Position numbers and translations under genes: made by a program | Assembly (NCBI RefSeq): GCF_009828925.2 | Contig: NZ_WUTY02000002.1 | Span: 124,001 to 188,000 of the forward strand | Direction of reading: 5' to 3' | DNA: 64,000 bases | Source: Methylicorpusculum oleiharenae | Lineage (GTDB): Bacteria > Pseudomonadota > Gammaproteobacteria > Methylococcales > Methylomonadaceae | Notes under the pieces: generated by a model | Databases searched by the model: none | The model's input: only the letters and a program-made list of their open reading frames with translations | Told to the model about the DNA's origin: nothing | Shown: positions 1-9,818 of the stretch, piece by piece | Numbering within the stretch: position 1 is the stretch's first letter | Layout of the letters: each line of letters starts with the position of its first letter

Positions 1-54
1 TCGATGCGCCTGACAAGTTGACCCTTCAATGAATAATCAATTGAAGGAGTCATT

Positions 55-1254
55 ATGACTAGCTCGACAAAACGCATTATCGTGGTTGGCGGTGGGATTG
101 GCGGCACGATGACCGCCAATAATTTAGTCGCTAAATTCTATCCGGAAATTCTAAAAGGTGAAATTGAGATCATGATGCTCTCAAATTCCCCTAACCATAT
201 TTACAAGCCGGCCAATATGTATGTGGCTTTCAATGCTTTTCATCCGCATGAACTGGTGCGTAAACAACGTTCGTTATTACGCCCGGAAATTATTTTTCAT
301 GTCGATGGCGTTGAAAGTTTCGAATTTGAGCAAAATCGCGTCCTTTGCCAAAGCGGCAAGCGTTACGATTATGAGTATCTGGTGATTTCCACCGGCTGCA
401 TTCCAGCTCCGGAACGCATTGAAGGCCTAAAAGAGGCAGGCGATCATTTTTATCAAACTAAAGCGGCCCAACAACTCGCGCATAAATTACGCACCATCGA
501 AGAGGGTCGTATTTTTATCACGGTCAATTTCCCCAAGACCCCTAATGTGCCTCATCAATGCGGCATTGCCCCTATCGAAACCACGTTAATGCTTGATGAA
601 TATTTGCGTAAACGCGGCGTACGGGACCGGGTAGAGATTATTTACAGCTATCCAACCGTCTCTCAATTATTGCGTAATTGTTTATTTTTACAAAAACCCA
701 CCTGCGATGTATTGCCTACCATTTTCGATAGTAAAAATATTAAATATCAACGCGGCTTTACGTTAGATAAGGTTGATCCCGAAGCAAAAATTGCTTATTC
801 GGAAGAAGGCAAATCTCAAGAATTCGATATTTTAATGGCTACGCCGCCTATTCGTGCGGTAGATGCCGTCATTAATTCGGGCAAGTCGCAAGCACAAAAT
901 AATGAAGGCTGGTTACCGACCGACTTTGAAACCTTGAAAATGTATGGTACCGATAATGTCTATGTGATGGGCGATACTGTCGATTTGCCGGTTAGTAAAG
1001 CCGGTGGCACTTGTCATAACCAGTCACCTGTCGTGGTGGAAAATATCGCTTCGGAAATTCGTCGCGGTTACACCTCTGCTATTTATGACGGCAAAGTACA
1101 GGCCATCGCTCAAATGGGATTGGAAGCCGGCATGCCGCTGTGGTACGACTATAAACATGATGTACAGGTCGCCCCACCTACCAAGCTCGGGGGCTTAATG
1201 CGTAAAACGTTTAATCGCGGCATTTATTGGGCTGTTGCGCGTGGAATAGTTTGA
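55..1254 (+). CDS. FAD-dependent sulfide:quinone oxidoreductase-like protein
   Basis: The 399-residue protein has an N-terminal Rossmann dinucleotide-binding motif (VVGGGIGG, about residues 10-17) and a second FAD-contact motif (NVYVMGDTVDLP, about 301-312), as in the sulfide:quinone oxidoreductase/flavocytochrome c flavoprotein family. Cysteines at 115, 169 and 320 are spaced roughly like the three redox cysteines of sulfide:quinone oxidoreductases, which move electrons from sulfide to quinone at the inner membrane. The start is supported by AAGGAG just upstream. The DUF1641 gene follows after 17 bp, so the two are probably cotranscribed; this pairing is common for such flavoproteins. The real substrate is not shown by the sequence, and an NDH-2-like role is the main alternative. 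Confidence 0.8.
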   Translation: MTSSTKRIIVVGGGIGGTMTANNLVAKFYPEILKGEIEIMMLSNSPNHIYKPANMYVAFNAFHPHELVRKQRSLLRPEIIFHVDGVESFEFEQNRVLCQSGKRYDYEYLVISTGCIPAPERIEGLKEAGDHFYQTKAAQQLAHKLRTIEEGRIFITVNFPKTPNVPHQCGIAPIETTLMLDEYLRKRGVRDRVEIIYSYPTVSQLLRNCLFLQKPTCDVLPTIFDSKNIKYQRGFTLDKVDPEAKIAYSEEGKSQEFDILMATPPIRAVDAVINSGKSQAQNNEGWLPTDFETLKMYGTDNVYVMGDTVDLPVSKAGGTCHNQSPVVVENIASEIRRGYTSAIYDGKVQAIAQMGLEAGMPLWYDYKHDVQVAPPTKLGGLMRKTFNRGIYWAVARGIV

Positions 1255-1271
1255 TTACAGAGGAATTAATT

Positions 1272-1685
1272 ATGTCTGAAGAAATGCAGTTAAATACAAA
1301 TGTAGAAAAACTTATGTCGGCTACGGTTCTTAATGACCCGGCAACCATCGATGGCATTAAGAATCTAATCGATAAAGCCACCCCTTTAGTACAAGCCGGA
1401 CGCTTCAATAACATCATCGATTTATTGTCGATCATATCTGACAATATCGAATTTCTTGATGAAGCAGCACTGGAAAAAACCACTAAAGTAGGTGAAGAAA
1501 TTTTAGCCTTGGGTTGGACAGCCGGTAATGCCGTGCGTATGGCAAACGCGCAAACCGAAGCATTAGAAAAGCCACCCGGTTTGTTTCAATTAATCAGCTC
1601 GCTAAACGATCCGGATGTTCGTCGTTCATTACATTTTTTTATCGGCACCATGCGTATTATTGGTCGGCAGATGAAAAATGATTAA
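1272..1685 (+). CDS. DUF1641 family protein
   Basis: This 137-residue helical protein starts at an ATG with AGAGG about 10 bases upstream; an ATG 45 bases earlier lacks a ribosome site and overlaps the previous gene. The C-terminal half (around NAVRMANAQTEALEKPPGLFQLISSLNDPDVRRSL, shown here only in outline) has the Pro/Gly-rich turn and the 'DPDVRR' segment typical of DUF1641 proteins, which usually sit beside sulfide:quinone oxidoreductase-type flavoproteins. It lacks a signal peptide or membrane segment. A role as partner or scaffold of the upstream flavoprotein is inferred from adjacency only. Confidence 0.75.
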   Translation: MSEEMQLNTNVEKLMSATVLNDPATIDGIKNLIDKATPLVQAGRFNNIIDLLSIISDNIEFLDEAALEKTTKVGEEILALGWTAGNAVRMANAQTEALEKPPGLFQLISSLNDPDVRRSLHFFIGTMRIIGRQMKND

Positions 1686-1842
1686 TCAGTCTATTTTAGG
1701 CGGCTTGCTTACTTAAATAGGCGACAACTATTATCAAAGTTATGCAGACTAAATTTCCCCTCGCACTCCACGCTGTTGGGTAGATATTTAGCCCGTTAAT
1801 AATAAATTATTAACTCAACATTCACTCTATTTTAAAAATATT

Positions 1843-3015
1843 ATGAAAATAACTCACACGTTAAAAAAACCGCTTACTGCTTTAATTCTATTGTTTCCAT
1901 TGCTGGCACAAGCTGAAATTTTAGCGTTAGTTAATTATCAAAGTAAACCCGATCAAACGCTAAAGCGGGAAGGGTTGGCGATTATTGATCTTGATTTCAA
2001 CTCTGAGAACTTTGGAAAAATTGTAACGGATATTCCATTACCCACAGATTTAGTGGTACATCATGTTTTTTATAACAAAGATGTAACTAAGGCCTATGTC
2101 GCGTCCTTAGGCAGTAACCCCTTGCAAGTGATAGATATGACAAAACAACCTTATGAGCTTAAGAGCATTTCTGTTCCTGAGTGTCAGGTAGCGGAAGACT
2201 TGGTCTTTTCAGGCGATAAAAAAAGATGGTATGTCACCTGTATGGGTTCTAGCAATGTCATTATGGGTGACGCACAAACAGATAAACAGATTAAAGTCAT
2301 TGCTGCAGCCAAAACAGCGACAAGCAAAAAATTTATTAGTCATCCGCACGGTATTGGCATAAACGATGAAATTAATCGAATTGTAATTGCTAACACGGTG
2401 CACCCGACTGATTTCAGCGATGCAGATGAAACAGTAACAATCATTAAAGCCCGTAGTGGTGAAATACTCTCTACACATAAAATGTCGGAAAAAGCATCCC
2501 CTTCAGGTTCAGCCCCTGTTGAGGCGGTATTTTTACCTAAATCAAATCCAATACGGCTTTATATCAATACCATGTTTGGCAATACCCTGTGGACGGGCGT
2601 TTGGAATAGCATGAGTCAAAACTTTAGTTTTTCACAAGTTTTTGATTTTAACCCTTTAAAACAAGGCGTTCCTTTAGAAATTTACTTTAATCATAAACTT
2701 GACAAAATGTATATTACTACCGCAAGCCCAGGTTATTTAAATATTTTCGACATTAAAAATCCAGCTAAACCGGTACTTGAAAAATCGATTGCAACTGCGG
2801 AGGGCTCGCATCATGTTGTCTTTTCTCCTGATGAACGATATGCCTTTGTACAAAATAACCTTTTAAATTTACCTAATATGAGTGATGGTTCTATTACAGT
2901 AATAGATTTGCAAAAATCGACTGTGAAAATGACGATTGATACTTTTAAAAATCAAGGCCTAAATCCAAACAGTATTGTCATGATGCCGAAATGGTATCAT
3001 GACAACGCCCACTAG
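1843..3015 (+). CDS. exported YVTN-type beta-propeller protein
   Basis: The 390-residue protein has a clear Sec signal peptide (MKITHTLKKPLTALILLFPLLAQA, cleavage likely after residue 24-25). The mature part has repeated blades with motifs such as DVTKAYVASLGSNPLQVIDM, DKMYITTASPGYLNIFDI and DERYAFVQNN, the pattern of YVTN/quinoprotein-like beta-propellers. Such proteins are periplasmic and often bind partners or metals. No catalytic residues are identifiable. There is no strong ribosome site, but the signal peptide fixes the start. It is followed by a likely hairpin terminator and may be a single-gene unit separate from the flavoprotein pair 157 bp upstream. Confidence 0.7.
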   Translation: MKITHTLKKPLTALILLFPLLAQAEILALVNYQSKPDQTLKREGLAIIDLDFNSENFGKIVTDIPLPTDLVVHHVFYNKDVTKAYVASLGSNPLQVIDMTKQPYELKSISVPECQVAEDLVFSGDKKRWYVTCMGSSNVIMGDAQTDKQIKVIAAAKTATSKKFISHPHGIGINDEINRIVIANTVHPTDFSDADETVTIIKARSGEILSTHKMSEKASPSGSAPVEAVFLPKSNPIRLYINTMFGNTLWTGVWNSMSQNFSFSQVFDFNPLKQGVPLEIYFNHKLDKMYITTASPGYLNIFDIKNPAKPVLEKSIATAEGSHHVVFSPDERYAFVQNNLLNLPNMSDGSITVIDLQKSTVKMTIDTFKNQGLNPNSIVMMPKWYHDNAH

Positions 3016-3080
3016 AAATGGTCGAAAAAGTCAAGTGATGCGACCAACTTGATTCATGGTTTTACAAAACTGCAAGTAAG

Positions 3081-3112
3081 TATCCCCCGGGCAAAGTCGG
3101 GGGGGATATTTA
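3081..3112 (+). terminator. candidate Rho-independent terminator after the beta-propeller gene
   Basis: ATCCCCC and GGGGGGAT arms with a loop of about 10 bases are followed by a T-rich run (ATATTTAATTATT). The site lies about 65 bp after the stop codon of the beta-propeller gene and would end its transcript. Confidence 0.55.
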
Positions 3113-3197
3113 ATTATTGGTTAAGTTAGCAGTGCACAAATGCCGCATTGCCAAGCGAGCATCGGCATATTCTTTTCGCCACAACTTCGCAGGCTAA

Positions 3198-3332
3198 TTG
3201 TTAAAAGCCAACCTGGATATTCACTCCATTCAGGAGTTTTTGGGTCATAGCGATTTGAAAACCAAGCTGATCTATATTCATCCTGTACCCAGTAGGACGA
3301 TCAAAGAAGCTAAACGCCCGTTAGATTTTTAA
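3198..3332 (+). pseudogene. tyrosine recombinase C-terminal remnant
   Basis: About 44 codons are open after an in-frame stop at 3195-3197. They read ...SIQEFLGHSDLKTKLIYIHP..., the C-terminal box of tyrosine recombinases with the His (LGHS) and the nucleophile Tyr (IYIH), ending in KEAKRPLDF. The rest of the protein is missing, so this is a relic of an integrase (XerC/D- or integron-integrase-like) and not a working gene. It marks past mobile-element activity at this spot. Confidence 0.6.
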
Positions 3333-3424
3333 GACAAACAAAATCGCTGGCGGAAATGAGCTAATTTTCTGTCATTGGTCAATCGGCGCCAACACCTCTG
3401 GGGCATAAAAGACGGCCGCCTTTT

Positions 3425-3724
3425 TTACTCGCAGGGCACAAGTAAGATTTCACGCTCCATGCGCAACCGTTCATTTTCTTTTCTTAGTCTCAACAGCTCA
3501 TCTTGATTGACCAAATTTAACCCGGCTTTCTTTGATGACGGATCATCTTTCACCATTGGCCGTTCTGCTTTCACCCATCGCCTCATTGCTCTTAATGAAA
3601 CGCCCAAATGATCAGCAACTTCCTGCTGTGTATAACCATTTTCGATGACTAATCGAGCCGCATCTTGCTTAAATTCCAAACTGAATTTAAGCCGTTTTGA
3701 CTTGATTTTGTTACTCATATTCAC
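3425..3724 (-). pseudogene. truncated IS3-family OrfA (transposase subunit)
   Basis: The 99-residue product has the helix-turn-helix of IS3/IS911 OrfA proteins (SLEFKQDAARLVIENGYTQQEVADHLGVSLRAMRRWV, about residues 13-50) and the start of the leucine-zipper region (ELLRLRKENERLRMEREIL). The usual C-terminal 'KKATAFFA' segment is missing and the reading ends abruptly in LLVPCE. No OrfB follows. It is therefore a fragment, probably inert as a transposase, although the DNA-binding part could still be made. Confidence 0.7.
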
Positions 3725-3809
3725 CTCTACTGACAGTATAAATTCTGCCTTTAGAAGTGTCAGATTTATTAAACCATTTCAAATCCTTACGATCGGCCTT
3801 ATAAAGCCA

Positions 3810-3844
3810 GTGAATCTTTAGAGCCTTTTGTTTATTAGCACCTA
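3810..3844 (+). repeat. solo copy of the 'CTTTAGAGCCTTTTG' MITE end
   Basis: This stretch matches, with a few changes, the 38-bp terminal repeat of the MITE at 32239-32556 (shared core CTTTAGAGCCTTTTGTT.ATTAGCACC). No partner copy in the opposite orientation was found nearby, so it is a solo end or a degraded element. Confidence 0.5.
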
Positions 3845-3874
3845 TTGCTAGAGTGGAACCCCGTGCTCAACAAC

Positions 3875-5350
3875 TTATTTCTCGACTTCCAGGACTTGCC
3901 AACCACCACCTAAAGCCTTGTAAACCGCAGTTAGCGCGGTGGCTGTGGCTGTCTCGCTTTGAGCCAACTGACTTTGATCCTGCAGCACGCGGGATTCGCT
4001 ATCCAGCACGCTGAGAAAATCCTCTATACCTTCCCGGTAACGCAGTTGCGCCAGTTCGCGGGCTTTTTCGCTGGCTTTAGCCGCATTGGCCAACAAGGCG
4101 CGCCGGTTGCGTTCCTGATTGTAAGTAACTAGGGCGTTCTCGGTTTCTTCCAGCGCATTCAGCACGGTCTGTTCATAGTTGGCCAGGCTGGATTCGGCGC
4201 GGGCATCGGCGGCCTTGATGCGCGCGTAAACCCGGCCCAGATCGAAAGCTGCCCAACTGATTTTCGGGCCCACCGAATAGGATTCCGCACCGGGGGCGAC
4301 CATTGCGGACATGGAACTGGCTTCCAGTGAAATACTGCCGACGAAGGTTACGCGTGGAAATAAATCGGCAGTAGCGACGCCGATGCGTGCGGTAGCCGCC
4401 GCCAGGTTGCTCTCAGCGATACGGATGTCGGGGCGGCGTTTCAACAACTGTTCCGGGTTGCCAATCTGCAGCGTATCGGGCGCTCTGGGTAACGGCTGAG
4501 GCTGTGTCAAGTTGTCCGTCAATGCCGCCGGTAATTGGCCGGTAAGTACGCTAAGCCGGTGCACGGCGCGCATGATATCGCTTTTTATACTGGGAATAAA
4601 TGCGCGAGTGGTTTCCAGTTGTGCCAAGGCTCTGGCGGTATCCAGTTCAGTGCCACGGCCGTTTTCAACTTTAACTTGTGTCAGTTCCAGTGTTTGTGAT
4701 TGGTTGTCGGCATTCTGCTGAGCGACCGCCAACTGATTTTGCAAACCGCGCAGCTCGAAATAATTCAAGGCCACCTCGGCAATCAGGCTGACGCAAACAT
4801 CGCGCAGGCTGGCATCCATAGCCTCGACTTCGTCATTACTGGCTTCGACATTGCGGCGTACCCGTCCGAAAAAGTCTATTTCCCATGCTGCATCGAAGCC
4901 GGTGTTGTACAGCTTGAGTTCGCGCGGCACGAAATTACGATTGTTCATTGAGCCGGTACTGCGTTTTTGTTCGTTATAGTTGGCATGCGAGGTAACTGTC
5001 GGAAGCAAATTCAAGCCTGTTTCCAGATATAGGGCGCGGGCCTCGGCCAGATTGGCCCTTGCGGCTTTTAACTCGAAATTATGCTGTAAGGTTTTATCGA
5101 CTAGTGCTATTAGTTGCGCATCGTTGAACGACTTCCACCAGCTAATTTCCACCGCTTGGTCGGAAAACACCGCTGGGGGCGCATTGGCAAAGCTGGCCGG
5201 TAGTTCCTGGTATGGCGTTTGGTAATCCGGGCCCACGGCGCAGGCGCTCAACAAAGCGCTAGACAGTATTATTAGGCTGAAGCGTGCCAGACTCTGGAGG
5301 GGGCCATCAGCATTGAGCCGAAAGCGGTTTTTGCATGTATTCAGTTTCAT
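3875..5350 (-). CDS. RND efflux outer-membrane lipoprotein (OprM/NodT family)
   Basis: The 491-residue protein is the outer-membrane channel of a tripartite efflux pump. It has a lipoprotein signal with lipobox LLSAC (Cys 37), followed by the family hallmark VGPDYQTP. Two repeats of the outer-membrane efflux fold follow (conserved pieces FDAAWEIDFFGRVRR near 155 and KRRPDIRIAESNLAAATARIGVA in the second half). Its ATG overlaps the stop of the upstream RND pump gene by 4 bases, so translation is probably coupled. It is the last gene of the mfp-RND-OMF operon. The substrate range cannot be read from the sequence. Confidence 0.93.
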   Translation of the reverse strand: MKLNTCKNRFRLNADGPLQSLARFSLIILSSALLSACAVGPDYQTPYQELPASFANAPPAVFSDQAVEISWWKSFNDAQLIALVDKTLQHNFELKAARANLAEARALYLETGLNLLPTVTSHANYNEQKRSTGSMNNRNFVPRELKLYNTGFDAAWEIDFFGRVRRNVEASNDEVEAMDASLRDVCVSLIAEVALNYFELRGLQNQLAVAQQNADNQSQTLELTQVKVENGRGTELDTARALAQLETTRAFIPSIKSDIMRAVHRLSVLTGQLPAALTDNLTQPQPLPRAPDTLQIGNPEQLLKRRPDIRIAESNLAAATARIGVATADLFPRVTFVGSISLEASSMSAMVAPGAESYSVGPKISWAAFDLGRVYARIKAADARAESSLANYEQTVLNALEETENALVTYNQERNRRALLANAAKASEKARELAQLRYREGIEDFLSVLDSESRVLQDQSQLAQSETATATALTAVYKALGGGWQVLEVEK

Positions 5351-8300
5351 AAAGGCAAATCCGAGGAAGGTTGATCGGACGATGAAGCGCTGGGTCGTTT
5401 GCGGCTGTTAAGGCGTTGAGCCAAAGTTTGTATCGCCACATAAAACACCGGCGTCAATAACAGGCCAAATACTGTCACGCCTATCATGCCGCTGAATACT
5501 GCGGTGCCGAGTACTTGGCGGGATTCGGCACCGGCCCCTTGGGCGATCACCAAGGGAAATACCCCCATGATGAAAGCAAAAGAGGTCATCAGAATCGGCC
5601 GCAAGCGGATGCGGGATGCTTCCACGGCGGCTTCAAAGGGGCTGATACCGGTTTCCTGGCGGCGCTTGGCGAACTCGACGATCAGAATGGCGTTTTTGCT
5701 GGCCAAACCCACCAGGACGATGAATCCGACCTGCGTGAAGATATTGTTGTCCATCCCCGCCAGCCAGATGCCGGTCATCGACGACAAAATACACATCGGC
5801 ACGATCAAAATGACCGCAAACGGCAATGACCAACTTTCGTATTGGGCGGCCAGGGCTAGAAATACGAAAATCACGCTTAACGGAAATACCAGCATCGCTA
5901 CGTTGCCGGCCAGCACCTGCTGCAAGCTGAGCTCCGTCCATTCGAAAGAAAAACCGGGCGGTAACTCAGCGTCCAACAGCTTGCTCATGACGCCGATGGC
6001 TTGGCCGGAACTGACACCGGGCAGGGTCCCGCCGTTAATTTCCGCCGCCGGATACATGTTGTAACGAGTAATTTTATCCGGTCCGGTTATTTCGTCGATT
6101 TTGGCGATAGCGCCCAGTGGTACCATGCCGCCTTGCCTGTTCTTGGTCTTCAGTTCGGTAATATCGGCCGGTTTCATGCGAAATTCAGCATCGGCCTGTG
6201 CCACCACCTGGTAAGTACGGCCGAAGGCATTCAGGTCGTTAACATACAAAGAGCCCAAATAAATCTGCAAGGTGTCGAATACATCCTGCAGCGGGATGTC
6301 CATGGCTTTGGCACGGGTACGGTCGATATCGACAAACAGTTGCGGCACGCTGGCCCGGAAGGTGGTAAATAAACCGACCAGACCCGGTTGTTGGTTGCCG
6401 GCGGCTATCATCTCGCCCGCTACTCGTTGCAGTTCTTCAGTGCCGGCGTTACCTCTATCCTGAATTTGCAATTTGAAACCGCCGACCGAGCTCATGCCGC
6501 GAATAGGCGGCGGTGCGAAAACCGCGATCCGGGCATCTTCGATCGACGTCAGGCGTTGGTTAAGTTGCTTGATGACCGCGTCGGCATGTAATTCGGGATG
6601 GCCGGCCCGGTGGTCGAAGCTATCCAGGCGCGCGAACATGGTGGCGACATTGGACTGGTTGGCGCCCGTCAGTACCGACCAGCCGGCATAGGCGACAACA
6701 TTTGCTACCCCATCGGTACCTTTTATAATGCGGGTGGCTTGCTGTACTACCTGTTGAGCGCGCGACAACGAGGCGGCATCCGGCAGTTGCGCATACAGAA
6801 TCAAGTAGCCTTGATCCTGCTGCGGAATGAAGCCTGTGGGTACTTTTTCAAAGGCCAGCAGATTCAGGCCGTTCAGGCCGGCATACAAGACCAGTACGAC
6901 TGTTGTCATGCGAATCAAACGGCCGACCAAGCGGCCATAACCTGCACTGAACCAGCTGAAAAAGCGGTTGAAACGCATGAAAAACCAGCCGAACAGCCAA
7001 TCGAACAGCCGGGTAACAGCATCCTTGTCATGATGGGCTCTATCCAGCATCAAAGCACACAAGGCCGGGCTCAGGGTTAATGAGTTGAACGTCGAAATCA
7101 CCGTCGAAACTGCGATGGTCAGCGCAAATTGCTTGTAAAACGCGCCGGACACGCCGGTAATAAAGGCGGTCGGCACGAATACCGCGACCAGCACCAGCGA
7201 GGTTGCAATGATGGGGCCCACCACCTCGCTCATGGCCTTTCGGGTAGCTTCGCGGGCGTTCATGCCTTCGGCGATATGCCGCTCGACGTTTTCCACCACC
7301 ACGATGGCGTCGTCGACCACGATACCGATGGCCAATACCAAGCCGAACAGCGACAGGGTGTTTAAGGATAGTCCCAGCGCCGACATCACCGCAAAGGTGC
7401 CGATTAACGACACCGGTACCGCTAGTAACGGAATCAGCGTGGCACGCCAGTTTTGTAAAAAAATGATCACCACGATCACCACCAGCAAAATGGCTTCGAA
7501 CAGGGTTGTGGTCACCGCATCAATGGACTGCCGCACAAACACCACGGTGTCGTAGATCAATTTATACTCAAGGCCTTCCGGAAAACGGGTTTTCAGCTTG
7601 TCCATCGCCTCGAGTACGGCTGTTTTGGTATCCAGCGCATTGGAGCCGGGCAACTGGAATATCGCCAAGCCGACCGCTTGGTCCCCATTTAGATATAGCC
7701 CTGAGTTGTAATCCTTGGCGCCCAGTTCGATACGCGCCACATCTTTCAACTGGGTAATTTGACCGTCCGGACCTTGCTTGATAACGATGTCGCCGAATTG
7801 TTCCGGTTCCTGCAATCGACCCAATGTGCTGACCGTATATTGGAATTCGGCGTTCTCCGGCGAAGGTTGCTGACCGACCACCCCGGCCGCCACTTGCACA
7901 TTTTGCTCCCGAATCGAGCTCACCACTTCGCTGGCGGTCAGCTCGCGGGCGGCGATTTTTTCCGGGTTTAACCAAATGCGCATGCTGTAGTCGCGGGCAC
8001 CGAACACCAGGATTTCACCGACGCCGGGCAGGCGGGCCAGGGTGTCCTTGATTTGCAGCAAGGCATAGTTGCTGAGATAAATACTATCGTAGCGTTTGTC
8101 CGGCGAGATCAGGCCAACGACCAGGCTCAGGTCCGGGCTACGTTTCTTCACGCTGATACCCTGGCGGCTTACTTCTTCGGGCAGCTTCGGTTCGGCCAAC
8201 GCCACCCGATTTTGCACCAATACCTGGGCTTTATCCAGATTGGTGCCGGGTTTAAAGGTTATGGTCAGCGACATAGTGCCGCTGTTGGTGGATTGCGAGG

Positions 8301-8544
8301 ACATGTACAGCATGTCTTCGACGCCGTTGACTTCCTGTTCGATTGGTGTGGCCACCGTTTCCGCCACGACCTTGGCATTAGCGCCCGGATAGCTGGCCGT
8401 CACCAGTACGGTCGGCGGAGCGATTTCCGGATATTGGGCAATCGGTAATCCGATCAAGGCCAAGCCACCGACCAATAATATGACGATGGACAACACCGAC
8501 GCGAAGATCGGCCGGTCGATGAAAAAATGCGTGAATTTATCCAT
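5347..8544 (-). CDS. RND multidrug efflux permease (HAE1, AcrB/MexB-like)
   Basis: This 1065-residue inner-membrane proton antiporter is close in length to AcrB (1049). The N-terminus (FFIDRPIFASVLSIVILLVG) is the standard first transmembrane segment. The proton-relay motif IGIVVDDAIVVVENVER, with the paired aspartates, lies near residue 405, and the lysine motif GLASKNAILIVEFAK lies near 945. Both large periplasmic loops are present. The protein pumps amphipathic drugs from the periplasm or membrane into the outer-membrane channel. The gene starts 3 bp after the adaptor gene and overlaps the channel gene, so it is the middle of one operon. Confidence 0.95.
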   Translation of the reverse strand: MDKFTHFFIDRPIFASVLSIVILLVGGLALIGLPIAQYPEIAPPTVLVTASYPGANAKVVAETVATPIEQEVNGVEDMLYMSSQSTNSGTMSLTITFKPGTNLDKAQVLVQNRVALAEPKLPEEVSRQGISVKKRSPDLSLVVGLISPDKRYDSIYLSNYALLQIKDTLARLPGVGEILVFGARDYSMRIWLNPEKIAARELTASEVVSSIREQNVQVAAGVVGQQPSPENAEFQYTVSTLGRLQEPEQFGDIVIKQGPDGQITQLKDVARIELGAKDYNSGLYLNGDQAVGLAIFQLPGSNALDTKTAVLEAMDKLKTRFPEGLEYKLIYDTVVFVRQSIDAVTTTLFEAILLVVIVVIIFLQNWRATLIPLLAVPVSLIGTFAVMSALGLSLNTLSLFGLVLAIGIVVDDAIVVVENVERHIAEGMNAREATRKAMSEVVGPIIATSLVLVAVFVPTAFITGVSGAFYKQFALTIAVSTVISTFNSLTLSPALCALMLDRAHHDKDAVTRLFDWLFGWFFMRFNRFFSWFSAGYGRLVGRLIRMTTVVLVLYAGLNGLNLLAFEKVPTGFIPQQDQGYLILYAQLPDAASLSRAQQVVQQATRIIKGTDGVANVVAYAGWSVLTGANQSNVATMFARLDSFDHRAGHPELHADAVIKQLNQRLTSIEDARIAVFAPPPIRGMSSVGGFKLQIQDRGNAGTEELQRVAGEMIAAGNQQPGLVGLFTTFRASVPQLFVDIDRTRAKAMDIPLQDVFDTLQIYLGSLYVNDLNAFGRTYQVVAQADAEFRMKPADITELKTKNRQGGMVPLGAIAKIDEITGPDKITRYNMYPAAEINGGTLPGVSSGQAIGVMSKLLDAELPPGFSFEWTELSLQQVLAGNVAMLVFPLSVIFVFLALAAQYESWSLPFAVILIVPMCILSSMTGIWLAGMDNNIFTQVGFIVLVGLASKNAILIVEFAKRRQETGISPFEAAVEASRIRLRPILMTSFAFIMGVFPLVIAQGAGAESRQVLGTAVFSGMIGVTVFGLLLTPVFYVAIQTLAQRLNSRKRPSASSSDQPSSDLPL

Positions 8545-8547
8545 GGC

Positions 8548-9789
8548 TTATTGCGCTCCTTGTCCTTGCGCATCGGCAAGTGAAATGCGTTCGGGAGTCA
8601 CCGTGATGCCCGGTTTCAGCTTTAGCACACCTTCGATGACCACCCAGTCGTCCGGTTGCAGGCCTTCACGGATCACGCGTAGCGAGCCGATGAGAACCCC
8701 CGGCGTCACCTGGCGGTACACAACCTGGTTATCTTGATTCACTACCCAAACAAAGCGATTGGCCTGGTCGGTGCCAATGGCCCGATCCGGCAGCAGGGTG
8801 GCTAAATAAGGGGCGCTGCCCTGTACCCGCATGCGGGCGAAAAAGCCTGGGCTCAACAATTCGTCGGGATTGGCGAAAACGCCGCGCAGGCTGATAGTAC
8901 CGGTCGCGGCATCTTCGCTCGGCGCTTGGTAGTCCAGCTGGCCCTGGTGCAGAAAGTCGGTTTCGTCCGCAATTGCCAGTTGCACCGGCGTGCCTTTCAA
9001 ATCGGTGGAACCGTTTTTCAGCTGTTGATTTTGCCGGCGGTATTTCAATACCGATTGTTCGTCGGCATCCACATACACATACACGGGATCGGTGGAGACT
9101 ATGGCTGTCAACGGCGTGGAGTCTGCGCCGGCATTGATCAGATTGCCGACGGTAATCATTTCGCGGCCGATACGTCCGCTGATCGGCGCCCTGATTTCGG
9201 TATAGTCCAGATTCAGTTTCGCTGTATACACATTGGCTTCCGCCGACTTAACGGTAGCGGCAGCTTCCTGCAAACCCTTGTTTCGACCGTCGTATTCTTC
9301 AGTAGAGATGGCTTTGGCGCGCAGCAGGTTTTCGGCGCGCAGTAGATCGTTCTTGGCCAATTCTTGTTTAGTTTTGGCGCGTTCCAACTCGGCTTGGGCA
9401 TAGTTGAGTTGGGCTTTAAACGGTTTGGGATCGATCAGAAACAACAAATCGCCTTTATTAACTTTCGAGCCGGCGACGAAGTTGATTTTTTCCAGATAAC
9501 CGCCGACGCGAGCGCGAATATTCACCGCATTTATCGCCTCGATCCGACCGGTATATTCGTCCCATTCCGTGGTTTGTCGATACAAGGGTTGGGCGATTTT
9601 TACTTGAGGTGGCGGAGCCGAGGCCGATTCCGAAGACGAGCCGCATCCCGCTAATGCTGTAGCCATTGCCAGCGCAATCGTCGCATGGCGCAAATCCGGC
9701 CAGAATGCTGGTTTTGCGAAATTCGGCCGGTATCCATATTGCTTGCGTGCAGGCGGAACCAAGTGCGGTAAGCGGGTATTTTCGTCCAT
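8548..9789 (-). CDS. RND efflux periplasmic adaptor (membrane fusion) lipoprotein
   Basis: The 413-residue adaptor joins the pump to the outer-membrane channel. It has a lipobox LAGC (Cys 49 from this start), then RQTTEWDEYTGRIEAINAVNIRARVGGYL, the beginning of the lipoyl/barrel-sandwich domain, a coiled-coil hairpin rich in Ala/Lys/Glu, and the second half-motif LDYTEIRAPISGRIG. I chose the ATG at 9789 because GAGG lies 8 bases upstream; a GTG at 9810 is open but has no ribosome site. It is first gene of the operon, divergent from a TetR gene that most likely represses it. Confidence 0.92.
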   Translation of the reverse strand: MDENTRLPHLVPPARKQYGYRPNFAKPAFWPDLRHATIALAMATALAGCGSSSESASAPPPQVKIAQPLYRQTTEWDEYTGRIEAINAVNIRARVGGYLEKINFVAGSKVNKGDLLFLIDPKPFKAQLNYAQAELERAKTKQELAKNDLLRAENLLRAKAISTEEYDGRNKGLQEAAATVKSAEANVYTAKLNLDYTEIRAPISGRIGREMITVGNLINAGADSTPLTAIVSTDPVYVYVDADEQSVLKYRRQNQQLKNGSTDLKGTPVQLAIADETDFLHQGQLDYQAPSEDAATGTISLRGVFANPDELLSPGFFARMRVQGSAPYLATLLPDRAIGTDQANRFVWVVNQDNQVVYRQVTPGVLIGSLRVIREGLQPDDWVVIEGVLKLKPGITVTPERISLADAQGQGAQ

Positions 9790-9818
9790 AGTCGAGGCCT
9801 CAAAAAACACAAAATATA

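Noticed and set aside
5486-8448. Long open frames on the + strand across the RND pump gene
   Set aside because: They are antisense shadows of the pump gene, with no ribosome sites and Arg/His/Gln-rich low-information sequence.
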